Shown in pieces: positions 16,255 through 23,522 of a DNA stretch of 26,872 bases (position 1 is the stretch's first letter; each line of letters opens with the position of its first letter). The stretch comes from JAYEJW01 sp034716535. GTDB taxonomy: Bacteria > Pseudomonadota > Gammaproteobacteria > Chromatiales > Chromatiaceae. Both the position numbers and the translations under genes were made by a program. The notes under the pieces are model-generated. The model was given only the letters and a program-made list of their open reading frames with translations, did not search any database and was not told the origin of the DNA. The stretch covers positions 1 through 26,872 of the forward strand of contig JAYEJW010000522.1 of assembly GCA_034716535.1 (NCBI GenBank), read 5' to 3'.

Positions 16255-16656
16255 CTCATTGGACCTTAGAATATTCGGAATTACTGGTGAATCCTGGTTG
16301 TCCCGGTCAAGTATCGAAATGGCGGGCCACCAATATCGAAACGGCAGGCGGCCGAAACAACAGCTTAGGTTTATAAACTTACCGACCAGATTGTACAGCG
16401 TCTGCAAAATCAGCGCATTGCACATCGGAATTGAGACCGAACGGCTTGCGCGGTGATCTGTTCGAGCTCTTTCCCGCGTCGGCCGTCGCAAGCCTCTAGA
16501 AGACGAGGTGTTGGAGGATGTTCAACAGGGGGGCTCGCCGGAATCTTGCGATGATGCACGGCACCACGTCCAGAAAAGCGGATTAGCGGTCCGTCTCGAC
16601 GGAGGTTCTTGGATCTTGGCGCTGCGAGTTGACCTGAGTCAAATAAGCACGAATAA

Positions 16657-16680
16657 AAAGTGTGACGTGGGTCACACTTT
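16657..16680. promoter_or_regulatory. Perfect CRP/FNR-type palindromic operator
   Basis: Ten-base arms AAAGTGTGAC and GTCACACTTT pair perfectly around GTGG. Within it is TGTGA-N6-TCACA, the exact core consensus for CRP/Vfr-family regulators, with A/T-rich ends as in the E. coli site. It lies about 125 bp before the ATG at 16805 and just upstream of a TGCTAGCAT (16701-16709) that could be an extended -10. It could also serve the divergent protease. No T-run follows, so a terminator is unlikely. Confidence 0.7.
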
Positions 16681-16700
16681 ATCGCATTCAGAGAGGCGCC

Positions 16701-16709
16701 TGCTAGCAT
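16701..16709 (+). promoter_or_regulatory. Putative extended -10 element of the first small-protein gene
   Basis: TGCTAGCAT is followed by TTTC, as the corresponding TGCTAGGGT of the second paralog is (17672-17680). There is no good -35 at the usual distance, and the CRP-type site ends about 20 bases upstream, which fits an activator-dependent promoter. Confidence 0.4.
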
Positions 16710-16804
16710 TTCAAGTGGGAAACCGACTCGCGCGCAGATCGCCTGTCGGGAGTACCCAAGGGGTAGTAAGGAATATCGATCGAATAATCTTGGAGGTGAC
16801 GAGG

Positions 16805-17290
16805 ATGAAAACATTCTCTGCAGTATTATCCTTTGCCGTTGTGTTGCTGACCGCGGGGACGGGTGTCGCGGTCGCCGGTGACAACGCCACGCCGGAGGCA
16901 ATGCCAAAGGACGCGGTCGAAGAGGCCACCTACTTCTTCGTCTGCGATGACCTTGATTGTGCATGGCTGTTGCGGTGCACGTCTGCGGCGCCCACGCTGA
17001 TGGTGTCCGTTGCCGACTGCTGTGTTCCGGGGGACGTGTGGCGTGCCAACATCGTCAATCGGAGCGGGACGCTCATCGAGTCCACGAGCAATCAGGACGC
17101 TGGCGGTGTCGCCTTCGCTCCCGATGTGTTCTCGCCCGAGGTGGGTGCGTACGGCACTGCAGCGTACGTAACCCTGAATACCTCTAACCCGATCCCCGGA
17201 GGGTTTGCCGCGGGGTTCACCCTGAAAGTCAGGAGCCTGGGAGCGGATCCGGCCTGCACCGTGCTTGCCGCGGAGCCTTCGGGACCTTGA
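16805..17290 (+). CDS. Small exported cysteine-containing protein, paralog 1 (unknown family)
   Basis: A 161-residue protein with a typical Sec signal (MKTFSAVLSFAVVLLTAGTG, cut after AVA at about residue 24). I do not recognise the mature domain of about 137 residues. It opens with CDDLDCAWLLRC (Cys47, 52, 58), continues PGDVWRANIV, STSNQD, GFAAGF and ends with Cys151 and AAEPSGP. Two extra cysteines (72, 73) are absent from paralog 2. ATG 16805 follows a strong GGAGGTGA (16792-16799). The gene has its own terminator at 17374 and a CRP-type site upstream. It looks like a secreted or periplasmic disulphide-bonded beta-rich protein; function is unknown, and proximity to the protease suggests but does not show a link. 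Confidence 0.8.
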   Translation: MKTFSAVLSFAVVLLTAGTGVAVAGDNATPEAMPKDAVEEATYFFVCDDLDCAWLLRCTSAAPTLMVSVADCCVPGDVWRANIVNRSGTLIESTSNQDAGGVAFAPDVFSPEVGAYGTAAYVTLNTSNPIPGGFAAGFTLKVRSLGADPACTVLAAEPSGP

Positions 17291-17373
17291 GGCGGACCCT
17301 AAGGCAAGAATAAAGACGAAAACTTAGTTGGTTAAGCTCCCGGCAGATCGACCGCGAGGAGCTTCTCGAATCG

Positions 17374-17400
17374 CCGCCCGCATCGCGGGCGGTTTTTTTT
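17374..17400 (+). terminator. Intrinsic terminator of paralog 1
   Basis: CCGCCCGC and GCGGGCGG form an 8-bp GC stem with loop ATC, followed immediately by eight T. It lies 84 bases after the stop codon. Confidence 0.93.
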
Positions 17401-17651
17401 GTGCGCGTCAACCGTCTCCCACTCCACAGGCGTGCGCCCATGTTGTGCATGCGCACCATCGTGTGGGTAAAGGCCGAAAGTGAAAACCCGGCCGGCATTG
17501 GATCGGGTTTACGGCAATCGAGCTTCTCGCGGCATGCATCCCAGGATCAGTCTCTGCAAACAGACAAGAAGCCGAAGCTTGCCTGATCTCCGACGCCAAT
17601 AACAAGAGATTCCTCCAATCATTGCGTGTTAATCAATCTTCTCAAGATTTC

Positions 17652-17680
17652 TTGGCATTTTGTCGAATGTCTGCTAGGGT
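17652..17680 (+). promoter_or_regulatory. Sigma-70-type promoter of paralog 2
   Basis: TTGGCA (five of six to the -35 consensus), a 17-base spacer and TAGGGT preceded by TGC (an extended -10). It would give a leader of about 105 bases. It lies in a locally AT-rich patch, and its TGCTAG-TTTC core is shared with the region before paralog 1. Confidence 0.55.
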
Positions 17681-17792
17681 TTCGAATCGTGGGTGCCGAT
17701 ACGTTACCTATTGAGGAATCTCGGCTATCCCACAAAGGGGTGAGTTCGAACAAACGCTTCCAACTTTGTTAAAGATTAAGGGGTAATCGACC

Positions 17793-18290
17793 ATGAAGGC
17801 TCTTCTCAAGGCCTTGCCTTTTGCAGCAGTCCTGATGACCGCGGGCGCAAGCGTCGCCGTTGCAGCGGAGAATTTCGGCGATGCGCCGCCCAAAGACGTG
17901 GCGGCAGACCAGGTCGTCATGGGATTCACTTGCGACGACCTTGATTGCGCGTGGCTGTTGCGGTGCACCACAGCCGGAAACGGATTCGTTGTATCGGTTG
18001 CTGACGAGTTCCTGCCGGGGGATGTGTGGCGAGCCAACGCGGTCAGGGGGAACGGATCGGTTATCCTGTCCACCAGCAACCAGGACGGCCTTGGCAACGC
18101 GTTCCCCCCGGGTATTTTCTCGGACCCGGTTACGGTTAGCGGCGGGACGGTGTATATAACGCTCAACGCCGCGAACGATATTCCCGCCGGTTTCGCCGCC
18201 GGATTCTCTTTGCTGGTCTCCTCCAACCCCGGCATCACTCCCAGTTGCCAGGTGTTCGCGGCGTCGCCCTCCGGTGCTGACGTTCTCTAG
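17793..18290 (+). CDS. Small exported cysteine-containing protein, paralog 2 (unknown family)
   Basis: A 165-residue protein with signal peptide (MKALLKALPFAAVLMTAGAS, cut near AVAA). It aligns with paralog 1 along its whole length: CDDLDCAWLLRCT with Cys47, 52 and 58 at identical positions, VSVAD, PGDVWRAN, STSNQD, a TLN stretch, GFAAGF and a C-terminal Cys152. Four cysteines are shared, consistent with two disulphides. The start has AAGGGG (17778-17783) at good distance. It has its own promoter and terminator, so the two genes are separate transcription units that arose by duplication of a whole cassette. The family is not one I know; no enzyme motif is visible. Possible roles are envelope, secreted or inhibitor protein, all speculative. 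Confidence 0.82.
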   Translation: MKALLKALPFAAVLMTAGASVAVAAENFGDAPPKDVAADQVVMGFTCDDLDCAWLLRCTTAGNGFVVSVADEFLPGDVWRANAVRGNGSVILSTSNQDGLGNAFPPGIFSDPVTVSGGTVYITLNAANDIPAGFAAGFSLLVSSNPGITPSCQVFAASPSGADVL

Positions 18291-18307
18291 TGACCTCTAA
18301 CCCTAAC

Positions 18308-18336
18308 TTTGGCGCCAAAACTCTCTGAGCGCCAAA
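18308..18336 (+). repeat. Inverted repeat in the 3' region of paralog 2
   Basis: TTTGGCGC and GCGCCAAA form an 8-bp stem with a 13-base loop between the stop codon and the terminator. GCGCCAAAAC also occurs twice as a direct repeat. Paralog 1 lacks a counterpart. It could be an mRNA-stabilising hairpin. Confidence 0.5.
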
Positions 18337-18358
18337 ACGGGGAAAAATTCTCGATCAG

Positions 18359-18385
18359 CCACCCGCGTTGCGGGTGGTTTTTTTT
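18359..18385 (+). terminator. Intrinsic terminator of paralog 2
   Basis: CCACCCGC and GCGGGTGG form an 8-bp stem with loop GTT, followed by eight T. It is homologous to the terminator of paralog 1, with one base pair changed on both sides (G-C to A-T) and the surrounding TCTCGA and GTGCG sequence conserved. Confidence 0.93.
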
Positions 18386-18510
18386 GTGCGTGCGCTTCTA
18401 TTGACGACCGCCGTGGCGTGCAGCGAGGCAGCCGCGAAGCGGTCAGAGACCGACGGCGCTCGCGTTACCCGATAACGATGTTGCTCGTACCCTGACGGTC
18501 CTACCCGCAC

Positions 18511-18535
18511 CCGCCTCTCCCGGCGGGCGAGGCGG
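18511..18535. other. Strong hairpin downstream of the zinc-ribbon gene
   Basis: CCGCCTC and GAGGCGG form a 7-bp stem extended by CCC/GGG after one mismatch, with loop GGC. It lies 41 bases beyond the stop of the minus-strand zinc-ribbon gene, between convergent genes. No T-run is present on either strand, so any termination role would be non-canonical. Confidence 0.45.
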
Positions 18536-18575
18536 CAAGGAAAGCCTTCGCCGTGCCCTTCCAATGGCACCGCGG

Positions 18576-18872
18576 CTACTTGAACAGGTCCTCTGCCGCC
18601 TTGCGGAGGTCGTCGGCGGCGGGCTCTGGGCCTGAGCTTGCGGGGGTCGCCGTCGGCTCGAAGAGCTCGCAGAAATTCGCCCGTTCCTTGTTCAGCACCT
18701 TTTCCACCATGGGCTCGACGCAGTCGTTTGGGCGGCCGGGCGCATAGTGACGGCAGTTGCGGCAGACGCGGGTGTCCTTGCCGCAATGCGCACAGGCGCT
18801 CTCCCGGCCCAGGTCGGCCGCGGTCAGCCCATTTCCACAGTGCCAACACCGGCCTTGGATCTGATCGCTCAT
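18576..18872 (-). CDS. Small zinc-ribbon protein, 98 residues
   Basis: From ATG 18872 (preceded by AGGAG) the protein has two CxxC pairs, CWHCGN and CAHCGK, about 18 residues apart, as in a rubredoxin-like zinc ribbon. Further cysteines follow in CRNCRHYAPGRPNDC and NFCELFEP. The segment VCRNCRHYAPGRPNDCVEP, with a closing acidic tail (ADDLRKAAEDLF), is typical of small uncharacterised bacterial zinc-ribbon proteins; I know no assigned function. The alternative start at 18902 would add ten residues of low quality. It is likely cytosolic and zinc-binding. It lies downstream of the nucleoside transporter on the same strand, separated by about 160 bp. Confidence 0.8.
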   Translation of the reverse strand: MSDQIQGRCWHCGNGLTAADLGRESACAHCGKDTRVCRNCRHYAPGRPNDCVEPMVEKVLNKERANFCELFEPTATPASSGPEPAADDLRKAAEDLFK

Positions 18873-19035
18873 CGGGTGTCTCCTCGGGTGACGGTGGTCC
18901 ACTTCGGTTCATGCTGAAAAGAGCTTTTAGCGATCAGCAGTCAGCGGTCAGCCATTTCGAGCAACGGGTAACTCCGCGATCATACTTTTCCCGGCGGGTG
19001 AAGCGTCGCGCCAGTTCGAGGTCCCGACATTCGCA

Positions 19036-20298
19036 CTAGGCTAGGAATCCCACGACTGCACCGGTCATCAGGGTCGCAAGGGTGCCGGCGAGGATGGACT
19101 TCATCCCCATGGCCACGATCTCGGAGCGCCGCTCCGGGGCCATGGCGCCCAGACCGCCGATCATGATCCCGAGACTGCCCAGGTTGGCAAACCCGCACAG
19201 GGCGTAGGTCATGATCAGACGGCTGCGCTCGCTCAACTCCTCGGTCGGCAGGGACGCCAACTGCAGGTAGGCAAGGAGCTCGTTGAGTACGGTCTTCACC
19301 CCCATCAGGGCGCCCGCGGTCTGGGCCTCGGCCCAAGGGATGCCGATCAGCCAGACCACCGGGGCCATCACCCAGCCGAGCAGGCGCTGCAGGGTCAGGG
19401 GCTCGCCGAGGACGTGCGGCAACAGCCCCAGGAGCTGGTTGGCGATGGTTACCAGGGCGACCAGCACGACAAGCATGGCGATGATGTTGAGAAAGAGGGG
19501 GATGGCGTCCAGCGTGCCCCGGGTGACGGCGTCCATGGCGCCGCCGTACTTACTTTCGATCTCTATCCGCTCTTGCGCCGCTTCGTCGGCTGCGTGGGGC
19601 ACCAGGATGCCGGCGATCATGAGGGCGGCGGGAGCGGAGATCAGCGAGGCGGTCAGTATGTGGCCCATGGCGTCCGGGATCACCGGGCCCAGGATGCCCG
19701 CGTAGAGCACCATCATGGTGCCGGCGATGGTGGCCATGCCGCAGGTCATGAGCCCGAAGAGTCCGCTGCGGGACATGCTCTTGAGGTAAGGACGGATCAG
19801 CAGCGGTGCCTCGGTCATGCCCACGAAGATATTGGCCGCCGCTCCCAGCCCCAGGGCGCCGCCGATCCCGAAGGTCTTGTGCAGCGCCCAGGCGAAGCCC
19901 TTCACTATCAGGGGCAGGACCCGCCAGTGAAAGAGCAGCGCGGACAAGGCGCCCATCACAAGCAGCAGGGGTAGGGCGCGGAAGGCCAGGACGAAGCTGT
20001 TCTCGGGGTAAAGGGTCTCGAAGGGTGCGGCACCCCCGCCCAGGTAGCCGAACACGAACCCGGTACCCGCGTCCGTCGCCTCCTGAAGGGCGAGTACCAT
20101 GTCGTTGAGGGTTAGGAATAACCACTTCACGGGCGGCAGCCTGAGCAACAGCAGGGCCAGCAAGAACTGACTGCCCAGTCCCGCAAGTATCAGGCGTGGC
20201 CGCACGGCGCGCCGCTTCTCGCTCAGCAGCCAGGCCAGGCCGACCAGCACGGCGAGCCCGAGGGCGCCTTGGAGAATGGTGAGAATGTTGTCGGTCAT
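19036..20298 (-). CDS. Concentrative nucleoside transporter (CNT/NupC family)
   Basis: The 420-residue, highly hydrophobic protein has the CNT signatures: FVFGYLGGG near residue 85, GAAANIFVGMTEAPLLIRPYL in the middle and YALCGFANLGSLGIMIGGLGAMAPERR towards the C-terminus, which form the nucleoside and cation sites. An N-terminal membrane region and about ten helices are visible. Such carriers import nucleosides with protons or sodium across the inner membrane. Length matches family members. No nucleoside-catabolic gene is adjacent, so it probably serves salvage. The 229 bp upstream to the next gene contain no convincing promoter. Confidence 0.92.
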   Translation of the reverse strand: MTDNILTILQGALGLAVLVGLAWLLSEKRRAVRPRLILAGLGSQFLLALLLLRLPPVKWLFLTLNDMVLALQEATDAGTGFVFGYLGGGAAPFETLYPENSFVLAFRALPLLLVMGALSALLFHWRVLPLIVKGFAWALHKTFGIGGALGLGAAANIFVGMTEAPLLIRPYLKSMSRSGLFGLMTCGMATIAGTMMVLYAGILGPVIPDAMGHILTASLISAPAALMIAGILVPHAADEAAQERIEIESKYGGAMDAVTRGTLDAIPLFLNIIAMLVVLVALVTIANQLLGLLPHVLGEPLTLQRLLGWVMAPVVWLIGIPWAEAQTAGALMGVKTVLNELLAYLQLASLPTEELSERSRLIMTYALCGFANLGSLGIMIGGLGAMAPERRSEIVAMGMKSILAGTLATLMTGAVVGFLA

Positions 20299-20527
20299 GG
20301 AGAGATCGTCGAACCGGCAAGGCGCAACGAGCGCCGGGATGTCGGGTAAACTGCATGACAGGCGATTTTCCCAGGTCCCCCAACAAACGGCGTTCGGAGA
20401 AGGGCCGAGCGGATTCGCGGGTGACAGGGGATCGAGGTCGTACCCTTGCCCGTCGCAGCCGGCGAGCCGGGAGAGTGTGTTACGGTCGCGGCGTTCGCCC
20501 TAAAACCGGTTCCGCAGCGCCTTCATC

Positions 20528-20749
20528 TCAGAGCTCGATCTCCGGTGTTCCGGCCTCGCTCCTGAGCTCACGTCCCAGTTTTTCGACCCGTTCGGCCGCA
20601 TCGTGAATCCCGCCGGCGACGGCGTCTTTCACAAGCAGCTCCAGAAACTCGAACTGGCGCTCGCTGATCTGCGCCCGCACGCCCTCGTCCAGCTCGGCCC
20701 TGAACGCCGCAATCACTTCCTTTGCTAGTTCTTCTGTCAGACTCGGCAT
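20528..20749 (-). CDS. Small hypothetical protein, 73 residues
   Basis: I do not recognise this protein. From ATG 20749 it is 73 residues, charged and helical (LTEELAKEVIAAFRAEL, then ISERQFEFLELLVKDAVAGGIHDAAERVEKL), with no cysteine or membrane segment. It could be a small coiled-coil or adaptor protein. TTG 20764 would add five residues. It is downstream of the acyl-CoA ligase on the same strand with about 105 bp between, so it may be on the same transcript, but no specific link is visible. Confidence 0.6.
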   Translation of the reverse strand: MPSLTEELAKEVIAAFRAELDEGVRAQISERQFEFLELLVKDAVAGGIHDAAERVEKLGRELRSEAGTPEIEL

Positions 20750-20854
20750 GACCGCCCCCGTCAAGTGGTTCGTGCGGCCGCTGGGAGCGGCCGGTCGTCC
20801 TGTTGCGAGGTGAATCTTATCACTCCCTGCGGGCGATGGGTCTCGGTTCGCAGG

Positions 20855-22567
20855 TCATGGCGGCACATCCTTTTTTTGAAGCTCGATCTCCCGTTCCCGC
20901 ATCCGAAACTTCTGCAGCTTGCCGGTTACGGTCATCGGGAACTGGTCCACGAGGCGGATGTGCTTCGGGATCTTGAAGTGGGCGAGGAGGTCGCGGCAGT
21001 GGTCCCGGACCTCCTCGGCGCTCATCGTTGCGCCGGCGTGGGGCTGGATCCAGGCCGCCACTTCCTCGCCGTAGAAGGGATCCGGAACCCCGAACACAGC
21101 GACCAGGGCCACCTTGGGGTGAGCGAAGATGTGCTCCTCGATCTCCCGCGGATAGATGTTCTCGCCGCCGCGGATGATCATCTCCTTGAGCCGCCCCGTG
21201 ATTGTCAGGTAACCCTCCTCGTCCATCCGGCCCAAGTCCCCGGAGTGCAGCCAGCCGGCGGTGTCCAGCGACTCGGCCGTCGCCTCCGGATCCCTGTAGT
21301 AGCCGCGCATGACGTGGTAGCCGCGGAAGCAGACCTCGCCGATCTCATTGATGGGGAGGGTCCGGCCGTCCTCCAGGTCCACAATCTTGACCTCCTGGTG
21401 GGGGAGATTGCGGCCGACCGTCCGGGTGCGGCGTTCCAGGCTGTCGTCCGGCAGGGTGAGGTGAGTCAGGGGTGAGGCCTCGGTCTCTCCGTATCCGATC
21501 AGGATCTCGGGGCAGTGCATGTCCTCCATCACCCGCGTCATGAGCGCGGGCGGACAGGGGGCGCCCGCCATGATGCCGGTGCGCAGGCTGGCGAGGTCGA
21601 ACCTGGCAAATTCCGGGTGCTCGAGCTGGGCGATGAACATGGTGGGCACGCCGTGGACGGCGGTGCATCCCTCGCTTTGGATCGCTCGTAGCACGGCGAG
21701 GGGGTCGAAGTGCTCGCTCGGCAGCACGAGACAGGCCCCGACCGACAGGCACAGCATGTTGGCCAGCACCATGCCGAAGCAGTGGTAGAAGGGCACGGGG
21801 ACGGCCAGTCGGTCCTGCGCGGTGAAGCCCATGCCCGCTGCGGAGAACCAGGCGTTGTTCAGGATGTTGTGGTGTGTCAGCAGCACCGCCTTGGGGAAAC
21901 CGGTGGTTCCGGAGGTGTACTGGATGTTGATGGGGTCGTCCGGGTCCAGGGCCGCGCTCGCCGCCTCCAAGCGCGCCGGCGGGACCCCCTCGGCCGCCGC
22001 CAGCAGGTCTTGCCAGACCTGCAGCCCGCGCAGAGGACTTCGCGTGCGTTCCGGACCGGCGGGGTCGTACAGGATCAGCCGCCGCAGGTCCGGCAGCTCC
22101 TTGTCCGTCAGCTCTTCCGGGCAGCACCACTCCAGCTGAGGCAGTAGCTCGCCGAGCATGGCCGTATAGTCGCTGGAGCGGAACCTAGGGATCAGGAACA
22201 GCCCCTGCACCTCGGACTTCCTGAGTGCATACTTGAGCTCGCGTACCCGGTAGGCCGGGTTGATATTGACCAGGATGACGCCGATGCGGGCGGTGGCAAG
22301 CTGGAGCAGCAGCCACTCGACGTTGTTCGTGGACCAGACGCCGACGCGCTCTCCCTTAGCGAAGCCCAGCGCGAGCAGTCCGCGGGCGATGCGGTCCGAT
22401 TCCCCTTGTAGCCCCGCATAGGTGAGGCGGCGCCCCTGGTGGATCGAGACCACCGCCTCCCGGTCGGGGAAACGTGCGGAGACGTCGGTCAGGCGTTCGG
22501 CAATGGTCTGGCCCAGAAGCGGCGTCTCTCCGCCGCGGTGGAAGTAGCTTCGCATTGTCCTGCTCAT
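20855..22567 (-). CDS. AMP-forming acyl-CoA synthetase (fatty/carboxylic acid:CoA ligase)
   Basis: This ANL-superfamily ligase has the P-loop YTSGTTGFPKAVLLTHHN, the GYGETEASPLT motif, the HSGDLGRMDEEGYLTITGR hinge region and the C-terminal catalytic lysine in PMTVTGKLQKF. It activates a carboxylic acid with ATP and CoA, giving acyl-CoA, AMP and PPi. From ATG 22567 (MSRTMRSYFHRG) it has 570 residues, as is usual for medium-chain or branched-chain acyl-CoA ligases; the exact acid cannot be read. A start at 22627 would overlap the upstream gene and adds a Pro/Arg-rich tail, so it is not favoured. The gene follows the oxidoreductase beta subunit by 37 bp and completes the operon, linking acyl-CoA to free acid. 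Confidence 0.9.
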   Translation of the reverse strand: MSRTMRSYFHRGGETPLLGQTIAERLTDVSARFPDREAVVSIHQGRRLTYAGLQGESDRIARGLLALGFAKGERVGVWSTNNVEWLLLQLATARIGVILVNINPAYRVRELKYALRKSEVQGLFLIPRFRSSDYTAMLGELLPQLEWCCPEELTDKELPDLRRLILYDPAGPERTRSPLRGLQVWQDLLAAAEGVPPARLEAASAALDPDDPINIQYTSGTTGFPKAVLLTHHNILNNAWFSAAGMGFTAQDRLAVPVPFYHCFGMVLANMLCLSVGACLVLPSEHFDPLAVLRAIQSEGCTAVHGVPTMFIAQLEHPEFARFDLASLRTGIMAGAPCPPALMTRVMEDMHCPEILIGYGETEASPLTHLTLPDDSLERRTRTVGRNLPHQEVKIVDLEDGRTLPINEIGEVCFRGYHVMRGYYRDPEATAESLDTAGWLHSGDLGRMDEEGYLTITGRLKEMIIRGGENIYPREIEEHIFAHPKVALVAVFGVPDPFYGEEVAAWIQPHAGATMSAEEVRDHCRDLLAHFKIPKHIRLVDQFPMTVTGKLQKFRMREREIELQKKDVPP

Positions 22568-22604
22568 GGCGGTGGTCCGAGCCGGAGCGGGTGCGCGGGG
22601 CACC

Positions 22605-23522
22605 CTAGGGGTTCTCCCAATAGGCATCCACGCGGTCCTGGATCTCCCGGAGCAGATCCTCCCTACGTTCCGGGCGAAACAGGTGCCGAAAGCGGCCCTG
22701 CTTCTCCAGGTAGCGCTCGACCGGTACCCGGCGCATGGGTAGCTTGGTATGGGTGATCTGCCCGTCGACGTACTCCTTGAGCGGCCAGACGCCGGTCTTC
22801 ACCGCCAGTTTCCCGATCTCCGCGGTCTCCTGGGGATCGAAGTCCCAGCCCGTGGGGCAGGGGGCGAGGGCCAGCAGCAGGCGCGGGCCCTTGATCGACA
22901 TCGCCTTCTCCACCTTCCGCGCGAGGTCCAGGGGCTCGGCGCCGATCACCGTCGCCGCGTAGGCGGGCCGATGGGCACACCAGATGGCGAACAGGTCCTT
23001 CTTGTAGCCGGCGAAACCGCTCACCCCGCGGCTGGTCGAGGTCAAGGCCGCGTGGGGGGTGGCGGGAGAGTACTGCTGGCCGGTGTTTCCATAGCCCTCG
23101 TTGTCGTAGACGATGTAGAGGAAGTCCAGCCCGCCGTCGATGGCCGCCGAGGTGGAGGACAGGCCCATACCGTAGGCCGCCCCGTCGCCGGTGAGCACCA
23201 CCACCTGCAGGTCCTCGTCGGTGCCGATGCGCTCGCGCTCCAGCAGGATGTCCAGGGCATCGCGTACCCCCTGGGCCCCCGCCGGGGCCGAGGCCATGGC
23301 CGTGTAGAGCCAGGAGCCGCGGAAGGGCGTGAAGGGGTAGACCGAGAGCAGGGTCATGCAGCCCGCCGCGTTGATGAACACGGTCTTGCCGCCCAGGATG
23401 TCGTAGATCTCATGCAGGGCCTGCAGGCCGCCACAACCGGCACACATGGGCGTGCCCGTGCCCAGCAGGTGGGAGGAGGGCAGATCCTTTACACTTCTGA
23501 AGCGCGTGTCCGGTTTGCTCAT
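22605..23522 (-). CDS. porB: 2-oxoacid:ferredoxin oxidoreductase, beta subunit (TPP-binding)
   Basis: The 305-residue protein carries the TPP-binding segment GDGAAYGMGL, then GGLDFLYIVYDNEGYGNTG (about 112-147). Cysteines 27 and 30 (CAGC), 55 (AAGC) and 222 (APCPTGW) match the four ligands of the proximal [4Fe-4S] cluster of pyruvate- and 2-oxoisovalerate-type enzymes. It decarboxylates a 2-oxoacid to hydroxyalkyl-TPP and passes electrons to ferredoxin, forming acyl-CoA. The pattern favours POR/VOR over 2-oxoglutarate types, but substrate is not certain. Its ATG overlaps the alpha-subunit stop by one base (TAATG), so the two are coupled. Confidence 0.92.
   Translation of the reverse strand: MSKPDTRFRSVKDLPSSHLLGTGTPMCAGCGGLQALHEIYDILGGKTVFINAAGCMTLLSVYPFTPFRGSWLYTAMASAPAGAQGVRDALDILLERERIGTDEDLQVVVLTGDGAAYGMGLSSTSAAIDGGLDFLYIVYDNEGYGNTGQQYSPATPHAALTSTSRGVSGFAGYKKDLFAIWCAHRPAYAATVIGAEPLDLARKVEKAMSIKGPRLLLALAPCPTGWDFDPQETAEIGKLAVKTGVWPLKEYVDGQITHTKLPMRRVPVERYLEKQGRFRHLFRPERREDLLREIQDRVDAYWENP

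Larger units (their letters stand above)
16255..16804. other. Divergent intergenic region between the protease and the small exported protein
   Basis: These 550 bp are less GC-rich than their surroundings, especially 16255-16420 and 16620-16800. They hold the CRP-type palindrome, a likely -10 and a strong ribosome-binding site for the rightward gene. The protease promoter should lie at about 16260-16420 but I cannot place it. Both frames stay open into this region, but the extra residues have no protein-like character and are not counted as coding. Confidence 0.5.
17291..17792. other. Intergenic region between the two paralogs
   Basis: These 502 bp contain the terminator of paralog 1 (17374-17400) and the promoter of paralog 2 (17652-17680). 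The middle (17401-17640) holds no gene I can support; it has short GC-rich inverted motifs such as TGCATGCGCA. Composition becomes AT-richer from about 17590, as expected for a promoter region. Confidence 0.5.

Noticed and set aside
17401..17586. Small frame between the two paralogs as a third member
   Set aside because: The translation has no signal peptide and none of the CDDLDC, PGDVWRAN or GFAAGF motifs.
18932..18953. Small CRISPR-like array (TCAGC repeats)
   Set aside because: Units are only seven to eight bases with no spacers, and no cas gene is present.
20312..20336. GGCAAGGCGCAACGAGCGCC as a second copy of the manA-pcm element
   Set aside because: It resembles about 20 bases of the inside of that element (near 13512-13530) but lacks the terminal repeats and the hairpins, so it is too short to call a copy.
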